This document shows, piece by piece, positions 9,901-16,368 of a DNA stretch of 64,000 bases (position 1 is its first letter; every line of letters starts with the position of its first letter). A model generated the notes under the pieces. That model saw nothing but the letters and a program-made list of their open reading frames with translations. It was not told the DNA's origin and made no database searches. The position numbers and the translations under genes are program-made. The stretch lies in the NCBI GenBank assembly GCA_013043685.1, contig JABDNT010000002.1, forward strand, positions 124,001 to 188,000, written 5' to 3'. Origin of the DNA: Flavobacteriaceae bacterium. GTDB lineage: Bacteria; Bacteroidota; Bacteroidia; Flavobacteriales; Flavobacteriaceae.

Positions 9901-10380
9901 GAAGGAGGGAATAACGGAGACGGGAATGGTGATAGTGATGGCGAAGGAGGAGAAAATGACAATGAAGATATGAATGGGCTTCTGTATGAAATATATAAGC
10001 AACAACAACAATTAAGGCAGCAACTACAAGACAGGCTGAGTAAAGAGGGACTGAAAGGAAAGGGCGGCGATATTTTACGACAAATGGAACAGGTTGAACA
10101 ACAATTATTGGATAAGGGATTCAACGAAAGAACATTGCAGCAAATGCTTAATTTGAAATACGAGCTTTTAAAATTGGATGAGGCGGACTTTGAACAGGGA
10201 CAGGAAAGCAGGAGAGAATCTCAAACCAATAGGAATAAATATCAGAATACACTTCGTTTGTCCCCTGAGGATGTTAAGAAGTATTTCAATACTACAGAAA
10301 TTCTGAACAGGGAGGCGCTTCCATTGCGTCCTGAATTTAAGGAAAAAGTGCAGTCTTATTTTAAGAAGAATAATGGTTAA
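6925..10380 (+). CDS. DUF4175-family giant membrane protein
   Basis: 1151 residues. Three hydrophobic segments (about 23-50, 58-82 and 152-170) are followed by a predicted periplasmic beta-rich region (about 185-490). A long charged coiled coil rich in Glu, Lys and Gln (about 500-760) comes next, then a conserved helical block (about 770-900). A low-complexity tract begins with a Gly-Gln repeat (QGQGQGQGQG, near nt 9665-9700), continues as a Gly/Glu/Ser/Asn-rich acidic stretch to about residue 1015, and leads to a final helical domain. This matches the Bacteroidota DUF4175 family, whose role is unknown and which is sometimes mislabelled 'ATPase'; I see no Walker motif. The ybeY start overlaps its end by 8 bases, so they are co-transcribed. 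Confidence 0.85.
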   Translation: MSTFSIIQQKLEQFIKKYYTNELIKGAILFFAIGLLYFIVTLLVEYFLWLDPFGRTVLFWLFVGVEATLFIRFIAFPLAKLFNLQRGISHEEASRIIGNHFPQVSDKLLNVIQLNQNQRESELLMASIDQKASQLQPVPFKRAVDFRKNARYLKYAAIPIVIFALISVLGDKDIFSSSYERVVNYDTAYEPPAPFSFLVTNESLRAIENKPFTLKIRTEGEVIPENASINYNNEVYYLQQTAPGIFEYTFLQPTEAVSFVLQANKVVSKEYTIDVVKTPSLRALEMVLDYPAYTGKRDEILKSTGNATIPEGTRVKWKVNALNTTSVSLKTRDTMFGFNETAAKESIVKEQHFELDRRVYRKLDYAITTSNDNLKEYENISFTLGVIKDEYPEIDVQSKQDTTNSQIVYFLGQVSDDYGLSKLRLVFYPIGEEDKAESASLPVNKTTVDQFVFTFPGELPLQDGTAYEYYFEVFDNDAIHNFKSSKSGVFAFRKLTKDEIENEQLQNQENTIKDLDKTLDELKQQDKKLEELSKLQKEKKELNWNDKKKLENFIKRQKQQEEMMKNFSKEMKENLENFQPENEEEDPFKEQLEKRLDENEERLKENEKLLEELEKVQDKIEKEELTEKLEKLAKQNKNQEKNLEQLLELTKRYYVAKKAEKLAEEIFKLGEEQEKLADSPEEENTKEAQEELNEKFEEYKKEMDELQKENEGLKSPMEIPQDESGEKKVDEEQQKATDNLQQQKQQDAQKNQKKAGQKMKQMGQQMQAAMMQGQMETISEDVEMLRQILDNLVVFSFEQESLMEDFKVTDYGNPVFGKKLNVQNDLKLNFQHIDDSLFALSLRQPMISEPINESITEVQYNIDKALERLAENQMRQGISSQQYSVTGANELAILLSELLGNMQNQMQMSGQGSGQGQGQGQGQGQGKGFQLPDIIKKQESLSEEMQKGMGSKPGENSGGSEGESGGESQGEQGENGRQGEGKDGEGGKSGNGEGGNNGDGNGDSDGEGGENDNEDMNGLLYEIYKQQQQLRQQLQDRLSKEGLKGKGGDILRQMEQVEQQLLDKGFNERTLQQMLNLKYELLKLDEADFEQGQESRRESQTNRNKYQNTLRLSPEDVKKYFNTTEILNREALPLRPEFKEKVQSYFKKNNG

Positions 10381-10789
10381 TTTTTGTTCTGAAAATGAAT
10401 TCATTCTCGACCAAGAAGCGGAAGTATCGGATTGGATAAGAGGCACAATAATGTCTGAGGGATATAAATTAGGTGAAATTACGTTTGTATTCTGTGACGA
10501 TTCATACCTCCTTGAGATTAACAAGGAGTTTCTTCAGCACGACACCTATACAGACATAATCAGCTTTGATTATTCACTTGGAAAAGAAGTGCATGGCGAG
10601 ATCTATATTTCTATCGAACGGGTACAAGAGAATGCGGTAGAATTTGAGACTCAATTTAGAGACGAGTTGCACCGTGTTATTATTCACGGAGTACTGCACT
10701 TATGTGGCTATAATGACAAGGAAACTAATGATAAGGTTCTTATGCGAACTAGGGAGAATGAGTGCTTGTTGGCTAGAAACTTCCTCTAG
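10373..10789 (+). CDS. ybeY: Endoribonuclease YbeY (rRNA maturation)
   Basis: 138 residues. The UPF0054/YbeY fold is marked by INKEFLQHDTYTDIISFDYS and HGEIYISIERV, then the metal motif HRVIIHGVLHLCGYNDKE near residue 103. YbeY is a single-strand RNA endonuclease for 16S rRNA 3'-end maturation and late 70S quality control. Two of the three zinc-binding His residues (HxxxH) are present; the position equivalent to the third His in E. coli is Asp here, which from memory is common in Bacteroidota homologues. The start overlaps the preceding stop by 8 bases. An AT-rich hairpin follows the stop directly. Confidence 0.93.
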   Translation: MVNFCSENEFILDQEAEVSDWIRGTIMSEGYKLGEITFVFCDDSYLLEINKEFLQHDTYTDIISFDYSLGKEVHGEIYISIERVQENAVEFETQFRDELHRVIIHGVLHLCGYNDKETNDKVLMRTRENECLLARNFL

Positions 10790-10810
10790 AAACTTGATAT
10801 TCAAGTTTTT
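10790..10810 (+). terminator. Probable intrinsic terminator after ybeY
   Basis: An 8-bp stem (AAACTTGA / TCAAGTTT) with a 3-nt loop and trailing Ts begins on the base after the ybeY stop. It is AT-rich and therefore weak, but well placed ahead of a separate mnmG promoter. Confidence 0.55.
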
Positions 10811-10844
10811 AGCCCTTTAACTATCTGAATTATAGATATTTACG

Positions 10845-10852
10845 TATCTTTG
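10845..10852 (+). promoter_or_regulatory. Bacteroidota -7 promoter element for mnmG
   Basis: TATCTTTG matches the TAnnTTTG -7 consensus of the Bacteroidota primary sigma factor. It lies 51 bases before the mnmG ATG. I see no clear -33 TTG at the usual spacing. The predicted leader (from about 10859) would contain the parS-like palindrome. Confidence 0.6.
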
Positions 10853-10874
10853 CGGACTTAAATTTAAAATGCAA

Positions 10875-10892
10875 TTGTTCCACGTGGAACAA
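10875..10892. promoter_or_regulatory. parS-like centromere site (ParB box) 1
   Basis: TTGTTCCACGTGGAACAA is a perfect 18-bp palindrome. Its central 16 bases match the bacterial chromosomal parS consensus (TGTTnCACGTGAAACA in B. subtilis) at all but one defined position, with G for A in the right arm. ParB binds such sites for origin segregation. It lies 11 bases before the mnmG start codon. A second site lies just after mnmG. Confidence 0.85.
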
Positions 10893-10903
10893 GACGAATA
10901 AGT

Positions 10904-12775
10904 ATGTTTGAAAAGGAATATGATGTAATCGTAGTTGGTGCAGGCCATGCGGGTTCTGAGGCGGCGGCAGCCGCGGCCAATATGGGATCTAAGACGCTTC
11001 TGGTAACCATGAATCTTCAGAATATTGGACAGATGTCGTGCAATCCTGCCATGGGAGGAATCGCTAAAGGGCAAATCGTTCGTGAAATTGACGCGCTTGG
11101 AGGTTACAGTGGTATAATTTCCGACAAGACAGCCATTCAGTTTAAGATGCTCAATATATCAAAAGGGCCTGCCATGTGGAGTCCACGAGTACAAAGTGAT
11201 CGTATGAAGTTCTCGGAAATGTGGAGATTTATGCTGGAGCAGACACCAAATTTGGATTTTTATCAGGAAATGGTCTCTGGTATCATCGTTGAGGGATCCA
11301 GGGTTACCGGGGTGCGAACTTCTCTAGGTTTAGAAATAAAAGGAAAATCTGTTGTACTTACAAATGGCACCTTTCTCAATGGGTTAATTCATATTGGGGA
11401 GAAGCAATTTGGCGGAGGAAGGGCAGGTGAAAAGGCTGCTACGGGAATTACAAAGGATCTTGTTGAATTAGGTTTTGATTCAGGGAGAATGAAAACCGGG
11501 ACACCTCCAAGAGTTGACGGAAGGTCATTAGACTTTTCAAAAATGATAATTCAACCAGGAGACGAGGAACCCCAAAAATTTTCTTATCTGGATAGCACGG
11601 AACCTTTAAAAGAACAACTTCCATGTCACATGACATATACGTCCACTCATGTTCATGATCTGTTACGTGAAGGTTTTGAAAGGTCGCCTATGTTTAATGG
11701 AAGGATAAAAAGTATTGGTCCGAGATATTGCCCGTCGATCGAGGATAAGATTAATCGATTTGCGGAGAAGGACAGGCATCAGTTGTTTGTGGAACCAGAG
11801 GGATGGAACACGGTAGAGTATTATGTAAATGGATTCTCTACCTCATTGCCGGAGGATGTTCAGTTTAAGGCACTGAAAGAGTGTGAGGGATTTGAAAATG
11901 TCAAGTTTTTCCGTCCGGGCTATGCCATAGAGTATGATTATTTTCCGCCCACACAGTTAAAGCATACGCTGGAAACGAAACTAGTGGAAGGACTGTTTTT
12001 TGCTGGTCAGATTAATGGTACTACCGGGTATGAAGAAGCAGCTTCTCAGGGATTAATGGCAGGTATGAATGCCCACTTAAAAATTCAGGATAAAGATCCG
12101 TTTATTTTAAAAAGGAATGAGGCATATATAGGGGTTTTAATCGATGATTTAATTACAAAAGGAACAGAAGAACCTTACAGGATGTTTACTTCCCGAGCGG
12201 AGTACAGGACCTTGTTGAGGCAGGATAATGCAGATTTCAGACTAACGCCCAAATCATACGAATTAGGGCTTGCTTCAGAAGAAAGGATGAAAACCATGGA
12301 ACGGAAAAGGAAGAAGTCAGATGAGTTCGTGAATTTTTTCAAGAAGACCAGCGTAAGTCCGAATGAAGCAAATCCTATTCTGGAGGCAAATGATTCTGCC
12401 AAAGTGAAGCAAAGTGACAAAATGTTCAAACTGTTTTCTCGTCCCGAAATAGATATGGAGGACATGAAACATATCGCTTCTGTTTCATCGTATATTGACG
12501 AAAATGATTTGGATACGGAAGTGCTGCAGCAAGCGGAGATTCAGATTAAGTATGCCGGTTATATTGAGAAAGAGAAAAATAACGCAGACAAACTGAATCG
12601 GCTGGAAGGCATCAGGATTCCACAGAATTTCGATTATAGCAAGCTTAAATCTCTTTCTTATGAGGCTATGGAAAAGCTAAAAGCCATCCAACCCGCAACT
12701 ATTTCCCAGGCTAGCAGAATAAGCGGAGTTTCGCCTAATGACATTTCTGTTTTATTAGTTTACATGGGACGATAA
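10904..12775 (+). CDS. mnmG: tRNA U34 carboxymethylaminomethyl-modification enzyme MnmG (GidA)
   Basis: 623 residues. The N-terminal FAD-binding Rossmann motif is VIVVGAGHAGSEAA (about 9-22). Further GidA blocks include MSCNPAMGGIAKGQIVREIDALGG, RPGYAIEYDYFPPTQL, GLFFAGQINGTTGYEEAA and EPYRMFTSRAEYRTLLRQDNAD. A helical C-terminal domain ends ATISQASRISGVSPNDISVLL. With MnmE it makes cmnm5U34 in tRNAs reading NNA/NNG codons. The gene is bracketed by two parS-like sites, as expected for an origin-proximal gidA. Length is normal and the start is at a clear ATG with a -7 element upstream. Confidence 0.98.
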   Translation: MFEKEYDVIVVGAGHAGSEAAAAAANMGSKTLLVTMNLQNIGQMSCNPAMGGIAKGQIVREIDALGGYSGIISDKTAIQFKMLNISKGPAMWSPRVQSDRMKFSEMWRFMLEQTPNLDFYQEMVSGIIVEGSRVTGVRTSLGLEIKGKSVVLTNGTFLNGLIHIGEKQFGGGRAGEKAATGITKDLVELGFDSGRMKTGTPPRVDGRSLDFSKMIIQPGDEEPQKFSYLDSTEPLKEQLPCHMTYTSTHVHDLLREGFERSPMFNGRIKSIGPRYCPSIEDKINRFAEKDRHQLFVEPEGWNTVEYYVNGFSTSLPEDVQFKALKECEGFENVKFFRPGYAIEYDYFPPTQLKHTLETKLVEGLFFAGQINGTTGYEEAASQGLMAGMNAHLKIQDKDPFILKRNEAYIGVLIDDLITKGTEEPYRMFTSRAEYRTLLRQDNADFRLTPKSYELGLASEERMKTMERKRKKSDEFVNFFKKTSVSPNEANPILEANDSAKVKQSDKMFKLFSRPEIDMEDMKHIASVSSYIDENDLDTEVLQQAEIQIKYAGYIEKEKNNADKLNRLEGIRIPQNFDYSKLKSLSYEAMEKLKAIQPATISQASRISGVSPNDISVLLVYMGR

Positions 12776-12780
12776 TAAAT

Positions 12781-12796
12781 TGTTCCACGTGAAACA
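12781..12796. promoter_or_regulatory. parS-like centromere site (ParB box) 2
   Basis: TGTTCCACGTGAAACA matches the B. subtilis parS consensus TGTTnCACGTGAAACA at every defined position. It lies 5 bases after the mnmG stop and 14 bases before the methyltransferase ATG, about 1.9 kb from site 1. Confidence 0.88.
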
Positions 12797-12810
12797 TTTC
12801 AATGTAGAAA

Positions 12811-13662
12811 ATGGTAGATCCGGATAAGGCAAGTGAGTTTATGGTAGTTAAAGATTTTCTGGTTTCCGGGGAATCTTTTCAGCTGATGCATCATCCTGAA
12901 CTCGATATGCTTTTTACATTTCCGCAACCTTCGGCGGATCGTTTGTCAGAATATTACGAAAGCGAGCAGTATATTTCTCATACCGATTCAGGAAAAGGCC
13001 TTATTGCTTGGCTGTACCAAATAGTGAAGGGATATTCCCTTCGAAAGAAAGTGAAACTAATTGATCGAATTAATTCCGGGCCGGGAAGTCTTGCCGATAT
13101 AGGAGCCGGAACAGCTGCATTCCTGGATGCTGCCAAAAGGAGAGGGTGGGATGTCTCAGGAATTGAACCTAATGCAAAAGCCAGGGGATTTGCCAAAGAA
13201 CGCGAAATTGATTTGCAGGAATCAATTTCTAACCTGACGGGAATGCAATTCGATGTGGTTACACTCTGGCACGTACTGGAGCATCTGCCGGATCTTGAAA
13301 ACACGATACTTAAAATATCCGAATTGGTGAAGCCAGAAGGACATTTAATCATTGCAGTTCCGAACTTCAAAAGCTATGACGCACATTATTATAAAAAATA
13401 TTGGGCTGCCTTTGACGTCCCCAGGCACTTATGGCATTTTTCAGGCACGTCTGTTAAGAAATTGTTCGAAGGCAAGCTGGATTTTGTTCAAACCAAACCA
13501 ATGATCTTTGATTCGTTTTATGTGAGCCTGCTTTCTGAAAAATACAAGAATGGAAATTCATTTTCCTTACGGGCATTAGGAATTGGTTTATGGTCCAATA
13601 TAAGCGCATGGCGCTCAAAAGAATATTCTTCCCGGGTATATCTGTTTAGAAAAGCTAATTAG
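12811..13662 (+). CDS. Class I SAM-dependent methyltransferase
   Basis: 283 residues. A SAM-binding motif I, LADIGAGTAAFLDAAKRRGW, is at about 94-113, an acidic strand-2 end is at GIEP (about 117-120), and motif IV is FDVVTLWHVLEHLPD (about 147-161). The N-terminal part (KDFLVSGESFQLMHHPELDMLFTFPQP) is typical of a Bacteroidota methyltransferase group related to UbiG/UbiE-type C- or O-methyltransferases. The substrate is unknown. It lies directly downstream of mnmG and the second parS-like site and may be read from the mnmG promoter. No recognisable terminator follows in the 143-base gap before the convergent delta' gene. Confidence 0.85.
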   Translation: MVDPDKASEFMVVKDFLVSGESFQLMHHPELDMLFTFPQPSADRLSEYYESEQYISHTDSGKGLIAWLYQIVKGYSLRKKVKLIDRINSGPGSLADIGAGTAAFLDAAKRRGWDVSGIEPNAKARGFAKEREIDLQESISNLTGMQFDVVTLWHVLEHLPDLENTILKISELVKPEGHLIIAVPNFKSYDAHYYKKYWAAFDVPRHLWHFSGTSVKKLFEGKLDFVQTKPMIFDSFYVSLLSEKYKNGNSFSLRALGIGLWSNISAWRSKEYSSRVYLFRKAN

Positions 13663-13805
13663 GCATTTTAGACGCGTTTTAAGCGGTTTTTATATCAACG
13701 GCGGCAAATTGGCCGTCTGAATTAAATAAAGGCCTAGGCGACGGCATATACAGGCCTAATACAATAGAAAAAAATTACTTAAAAGTTTATTTGAATAGAG
13801 AGAGC

Positions 13806-14960
13806 TTATACAAGCTCTTTTCTGTGAATTAGCCTGGTGAGTCGAATAGAAAGATCGCTGAAAATAATTTTAGCATTTCCATTTCTCTCTACATGATAAA
13901 TGGCGTCTTCCAATTCTTTCATGATTTCAAAAATATTATTCTGATGGACAAAAGGAGCGAATTTCGTAATATCGAAAGAGGGATCTTCTGCTTCAAAGTA
14001 AAGTAATGAATCAGCCGAATAATTCTTTAGCATTGCCTGGCGAAAAACCTCAATACAGAATGCCAGAAATTTCTTCTGAGTTTCCCTTCCCTGGCCAGCC
14101 AATGTTTCACTCCACTTCAATAGTTCACTAATAGCGCCTTTGTTTCCTTTTGCTCTAAAGGCCATACGGACCCAGCTAACAAACCAATTCTCAAATTCCA
14201 GGTCATCGGCGTTATGTTCTAAAATATGCAATGCCATATTGTAATCTCCTGCAGACCGGTGCGCAATCCTCTTGGCTAAATTTACTTCAACACCCTTAAA
14301 ATCAATTAGTTGTGATGCTATATCTTCTTCTGAAAGTAATGGAAAATGAAGTTTCTGACAGCGAGAATGAATAGTTGTGAGTAAAGATTCTTCATTTTCT
14401 GTGAGCAACAACAGTACTGTTTTAGCTGGTGGCTCTTCAACAATTTTCAGAATCTTATTCGCGCAGGCTGTATTCATTTTTTCGGCCATCCAAACGATCA
14501 TAATCTTATATCCTCCTTCATAAGATTTTAAGGCAAGGGTTTTCATTATTTCCGCAGCCTCGTCAACATTAATTATTCCTTGTTTGTTTTGAATACCAAG
14601 AAGCTGCAACCACTCAAATAGCGATCCGTACGGGTTGGATTTCACAAACCCTCTCCATTCTTCAAGGAACTGGCTGGAAACAGCATGCTTTTTAACCGTG
14701 CTTGTTGTATTCACCGGAAAAACAAAATGAAGATCAGGATGCATTAGTTTTTTAACCTTGTTCGCACAGGAAGTGTACTGCGAAGACGATGGATCAAATT
14801 GAGAACAGAGCATTGCCTGTGAATAGGCAAGTGCCATTGAAAGAAGTCCGCTTCCCGTTGAACCAACAAATAGCTGAGCATGGGGAACCCGTCCGTTATC
14901 GATGGTTTTAAGGAAGTATGACTTAAGGTGATTATGTCCTATGACATCGCTGAAATCCAT
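13806..14960 (-). CDS. holB: DNA polymerase III delta'-like clamp-loader subunit
   Basis: 384 residues from MDFSDVIGHNHLKSYFLK; an ATG two codons upstream is possible. RFC/AAA+ clamp-loader features are the N-terminal VIGHNHLK box and PHAQLFVGSTGSGLLSMALAYSQ, where the Walker A Lys is lost, as usual for the non-hydrolysing delta' subunit. The SRC motif is in IHSRCQKLHFPLL, and the helical C-terminal collar region follows. Delta' helps open and load the sliding clamp with delta and tau/gamma. It is transcribed divergently from pgk and convergently with the methyltransferase. Confidence 0.88.
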   Translation of the reverse strand: MDFSDVIGHNHLKSYFLKTIDNGRVPHAQLFVGSTGSGLLSMALAYSQAMLCSQFDPSSSQYTSCANKVKKLMHPDLHFVFPVNTTSTVKKHAVSSQFLEEWRGFVKSNPYGSLFEWLQLLGIQNKQGIINVDEAAEIMKTLALKSYEGGYKIMIVWMAEKMNTACANKILKIVEEPPAKTVLLLLTENEESLLTTIHSRCQKLHFPLLSEEDIASQLIDFKGVEVNLAKRIAHRSAGDYNMALHILEHNADDLEFENWFVSWVRMAFRAKGNKGAISELLKWSETLAGQGRETQKKFLAFCIEVFRQAMLKNYSADSLLYFEAEDPSFDITKFAPFVHQNNIFEIMKELEDAIYHVERNGNAKIIFSDLSIRLTRLIHRKELV

Positions 14961-15008
14961 ACACAAAACTACACTTTTTTTGTCTCGGAAAATAACCTTT
15001 GAAAAAAC

Positions 15009-15016
15009 TATATTTG
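15009..15016 (+). promoter_or_regulatory. -7 promoter element for pgk
   Basis: TATATTTG fits TAnnTTTG and lies 19 bases before the pgk ATG in the divergent pgk/delta' intergenic region. A TTTTG at 14978-14982 could serve as the -33 region, but its 26-base spacing is longer than usual. Confidence 0.55.
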
Positions 15017-15034
15017 TGGCTATAAATTAAGAGA

Positions 15035-16222
15035 ATGAAAACAGTTAACGACATAAATTTTGAGAATAAGAAAGCACTCATCAGGGTTGATTTCAATGTC
15101 CCGCTGAATGAAAATTTGGAAGTGACTGATGATACCAGGATCCGGGCTGCAAAGCCTACCATTATCAGTATCCTGGAAAGCGGAGGAAGTTGCATTCTTA
15201 TGTCGCATTTAGGGCGACCAAAAAACAGGGAAAACGAATTTTCCTTGCGTCATATTGTAGATAAAGCAACCCAGGTGCTTGGTGTTCAGGTGAATTTTGT
15301 GGATGACTGTATAGGGGAAAAGGTAGAGGATGCTGTCAATAATCTTGAGCCTGGTGAGATCCTTCTTCTAGAAAACCTTCGATATTACGACGAGGAAAAA
15401 CAAGGGAATCGGGACTTTGCTGAAAAACTTAGCAGGCTGGCAGATTATTATGTAAATGACGCCTTTGGAACTGCGCATAGAGCACATGCTTCCACTGCGG
15501 TGATCGCAGAATTCTTCCCCGAGAACAAATGTTTCGGATTATTATTAGCTTCCGAAGTAGAAAACCTGAACAGGGTATTGGCCAACGGGGAACCTCCCAT
15601 CACTGCGATCATTGGTGGCGCTAAAGTCTCCTCCAAGATCACAGTGATAGAAAACATACTCGACAAGATCGATCACCTGATCATAGGCGGGGGTATGGCA
15701 TTCACATTTGTTAAAGCCCAGGGAGGGCATGTAGGGAGTTCTCTTGTTGAAGACGACAAACTACAGGTGGCCCTGGACATAATGAAAGAGGCCGAAAGGA
15801 AAAATGTGAAGATTCATCTTCCTTCAGATGCTGTTATTGCCGACAGTTTTAGTAACCAGGCTAATACAGGCATAAGCCCTGTAGGCCAAATACCTGATGG
15901 CTGGATGGGGTTGGATGCGGGACCAGAGACCAATGCAGCTTTTGCTGAGGTGATTTCTCAGTCCCGGACGATCTTATGGAACGGACCGGTGGGCGTTTTC
16001 GAAATGGACAGTTTTGCCCAGGGAACCGTAAAACTGGGATTAGCTATTGCCGATGCTACCGAAGATGGTGCATTTTCGCTTCTAGGTGGAGGTGATTCCG
16101 TCGCGGCTGTTAAAAAATTCCAACTGGACAACAAAGTGAGTTATGTATCTACTGGTGGCGGTGCTATGCTGGAAATGTTGGAGGGCAAAGTTTTACCGGG
16201 TATAGATGCGTTACTTGATTAG
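15035..16222 (+). CDS. pgk: Phosphoglycerate kinase
   Basis: 395 residues. The family signature KKALIRVDFNVPL is at about 12-24. Others are the HLGRP substrate-binding block, LLLENLRYYDEEKQG, NDAFGTAHRAHAS, and the nucleotide-binding LWNGPVGVFEMDSFAQGT and GGGDSVAAV. The enzyme interconverts 1,3-bisphosphoglycerate + ADP and 3-phosphoglycerate + ATP in glycolysis and gluconeogenesis. Length is normal for bacterial Pgk. It appears to be monocistronic, with 146 bases before the next gene. Confidence 0.98.
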   Translation: MKTVNDINFENKKALIRVDFNVPLNENLEVTDDTRIRAAKPTIISILESGGSCILMSHLGRPKNRENEFSLRHIVDKATQVLGVQVNFVDDCIGEKVEDAVNNLEPGEILLLENLRYYDEEKQGNRDFAEKLSRLADYYVNDAFGTAHRAHASTAVIAEFFPENKCFGLLLASEVENLNRVLANGEPPITAIIGGAKVSSKITVIENILDKIDHLIIGGGMAFTFVKAQGGHVGSSLVEDDKLQVALDIMKEAERKNVKIHLPSDAVIADSFSNQANTGISPVGQIPDGWMGLDAGPETNAAFAEVISQSRTILWNGPVGVFEMDSFAQGTVKLGLAIADATEDGAFSLLGGGDSVAAVKKFQLDNKVSYVSTGGGAMLEMLEGKVLPGIDALLD

Positions 16223-16368
16223 AAATCCCGAATAATCTGTTTTGATGCCGCAAAGAAATAATTAATACGCTTTTCCGTTCTTTGTTACGAAGGTGTTAAA
16301 AATTTGCCCAATCACCATGATTGTGTATTTTTAGATAAATTTTACTCAACCCCGCAAGCTCTAATTTT

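Noticed and set aside
9660-9960. Repetitive Gly/Gln/Glu-coding tract as a DNA repeat or CRISPR-like element
   Set aside because: It is in frame within the DUF4175 gene, with imperfect codon-level repeats and no spacer structure. It is protein low complexity.
13663-13805. AGGCCT repeat pair (about 13729-13756) and AGAGCTT/AAGCTCT hairpin (13801-13818) as terminators
   Set aside because: The first is a 6-bp match with a long loop. The second overlaps the delta' stop codon and has no T-run on either strand. Neither is convincing.
16223-16368. Promoter or RNA element between pgk and the MltD-like gene
   Set aside because: No TAnnTTTG match and no strong stem-loop; only AT-rich sequence is visible.
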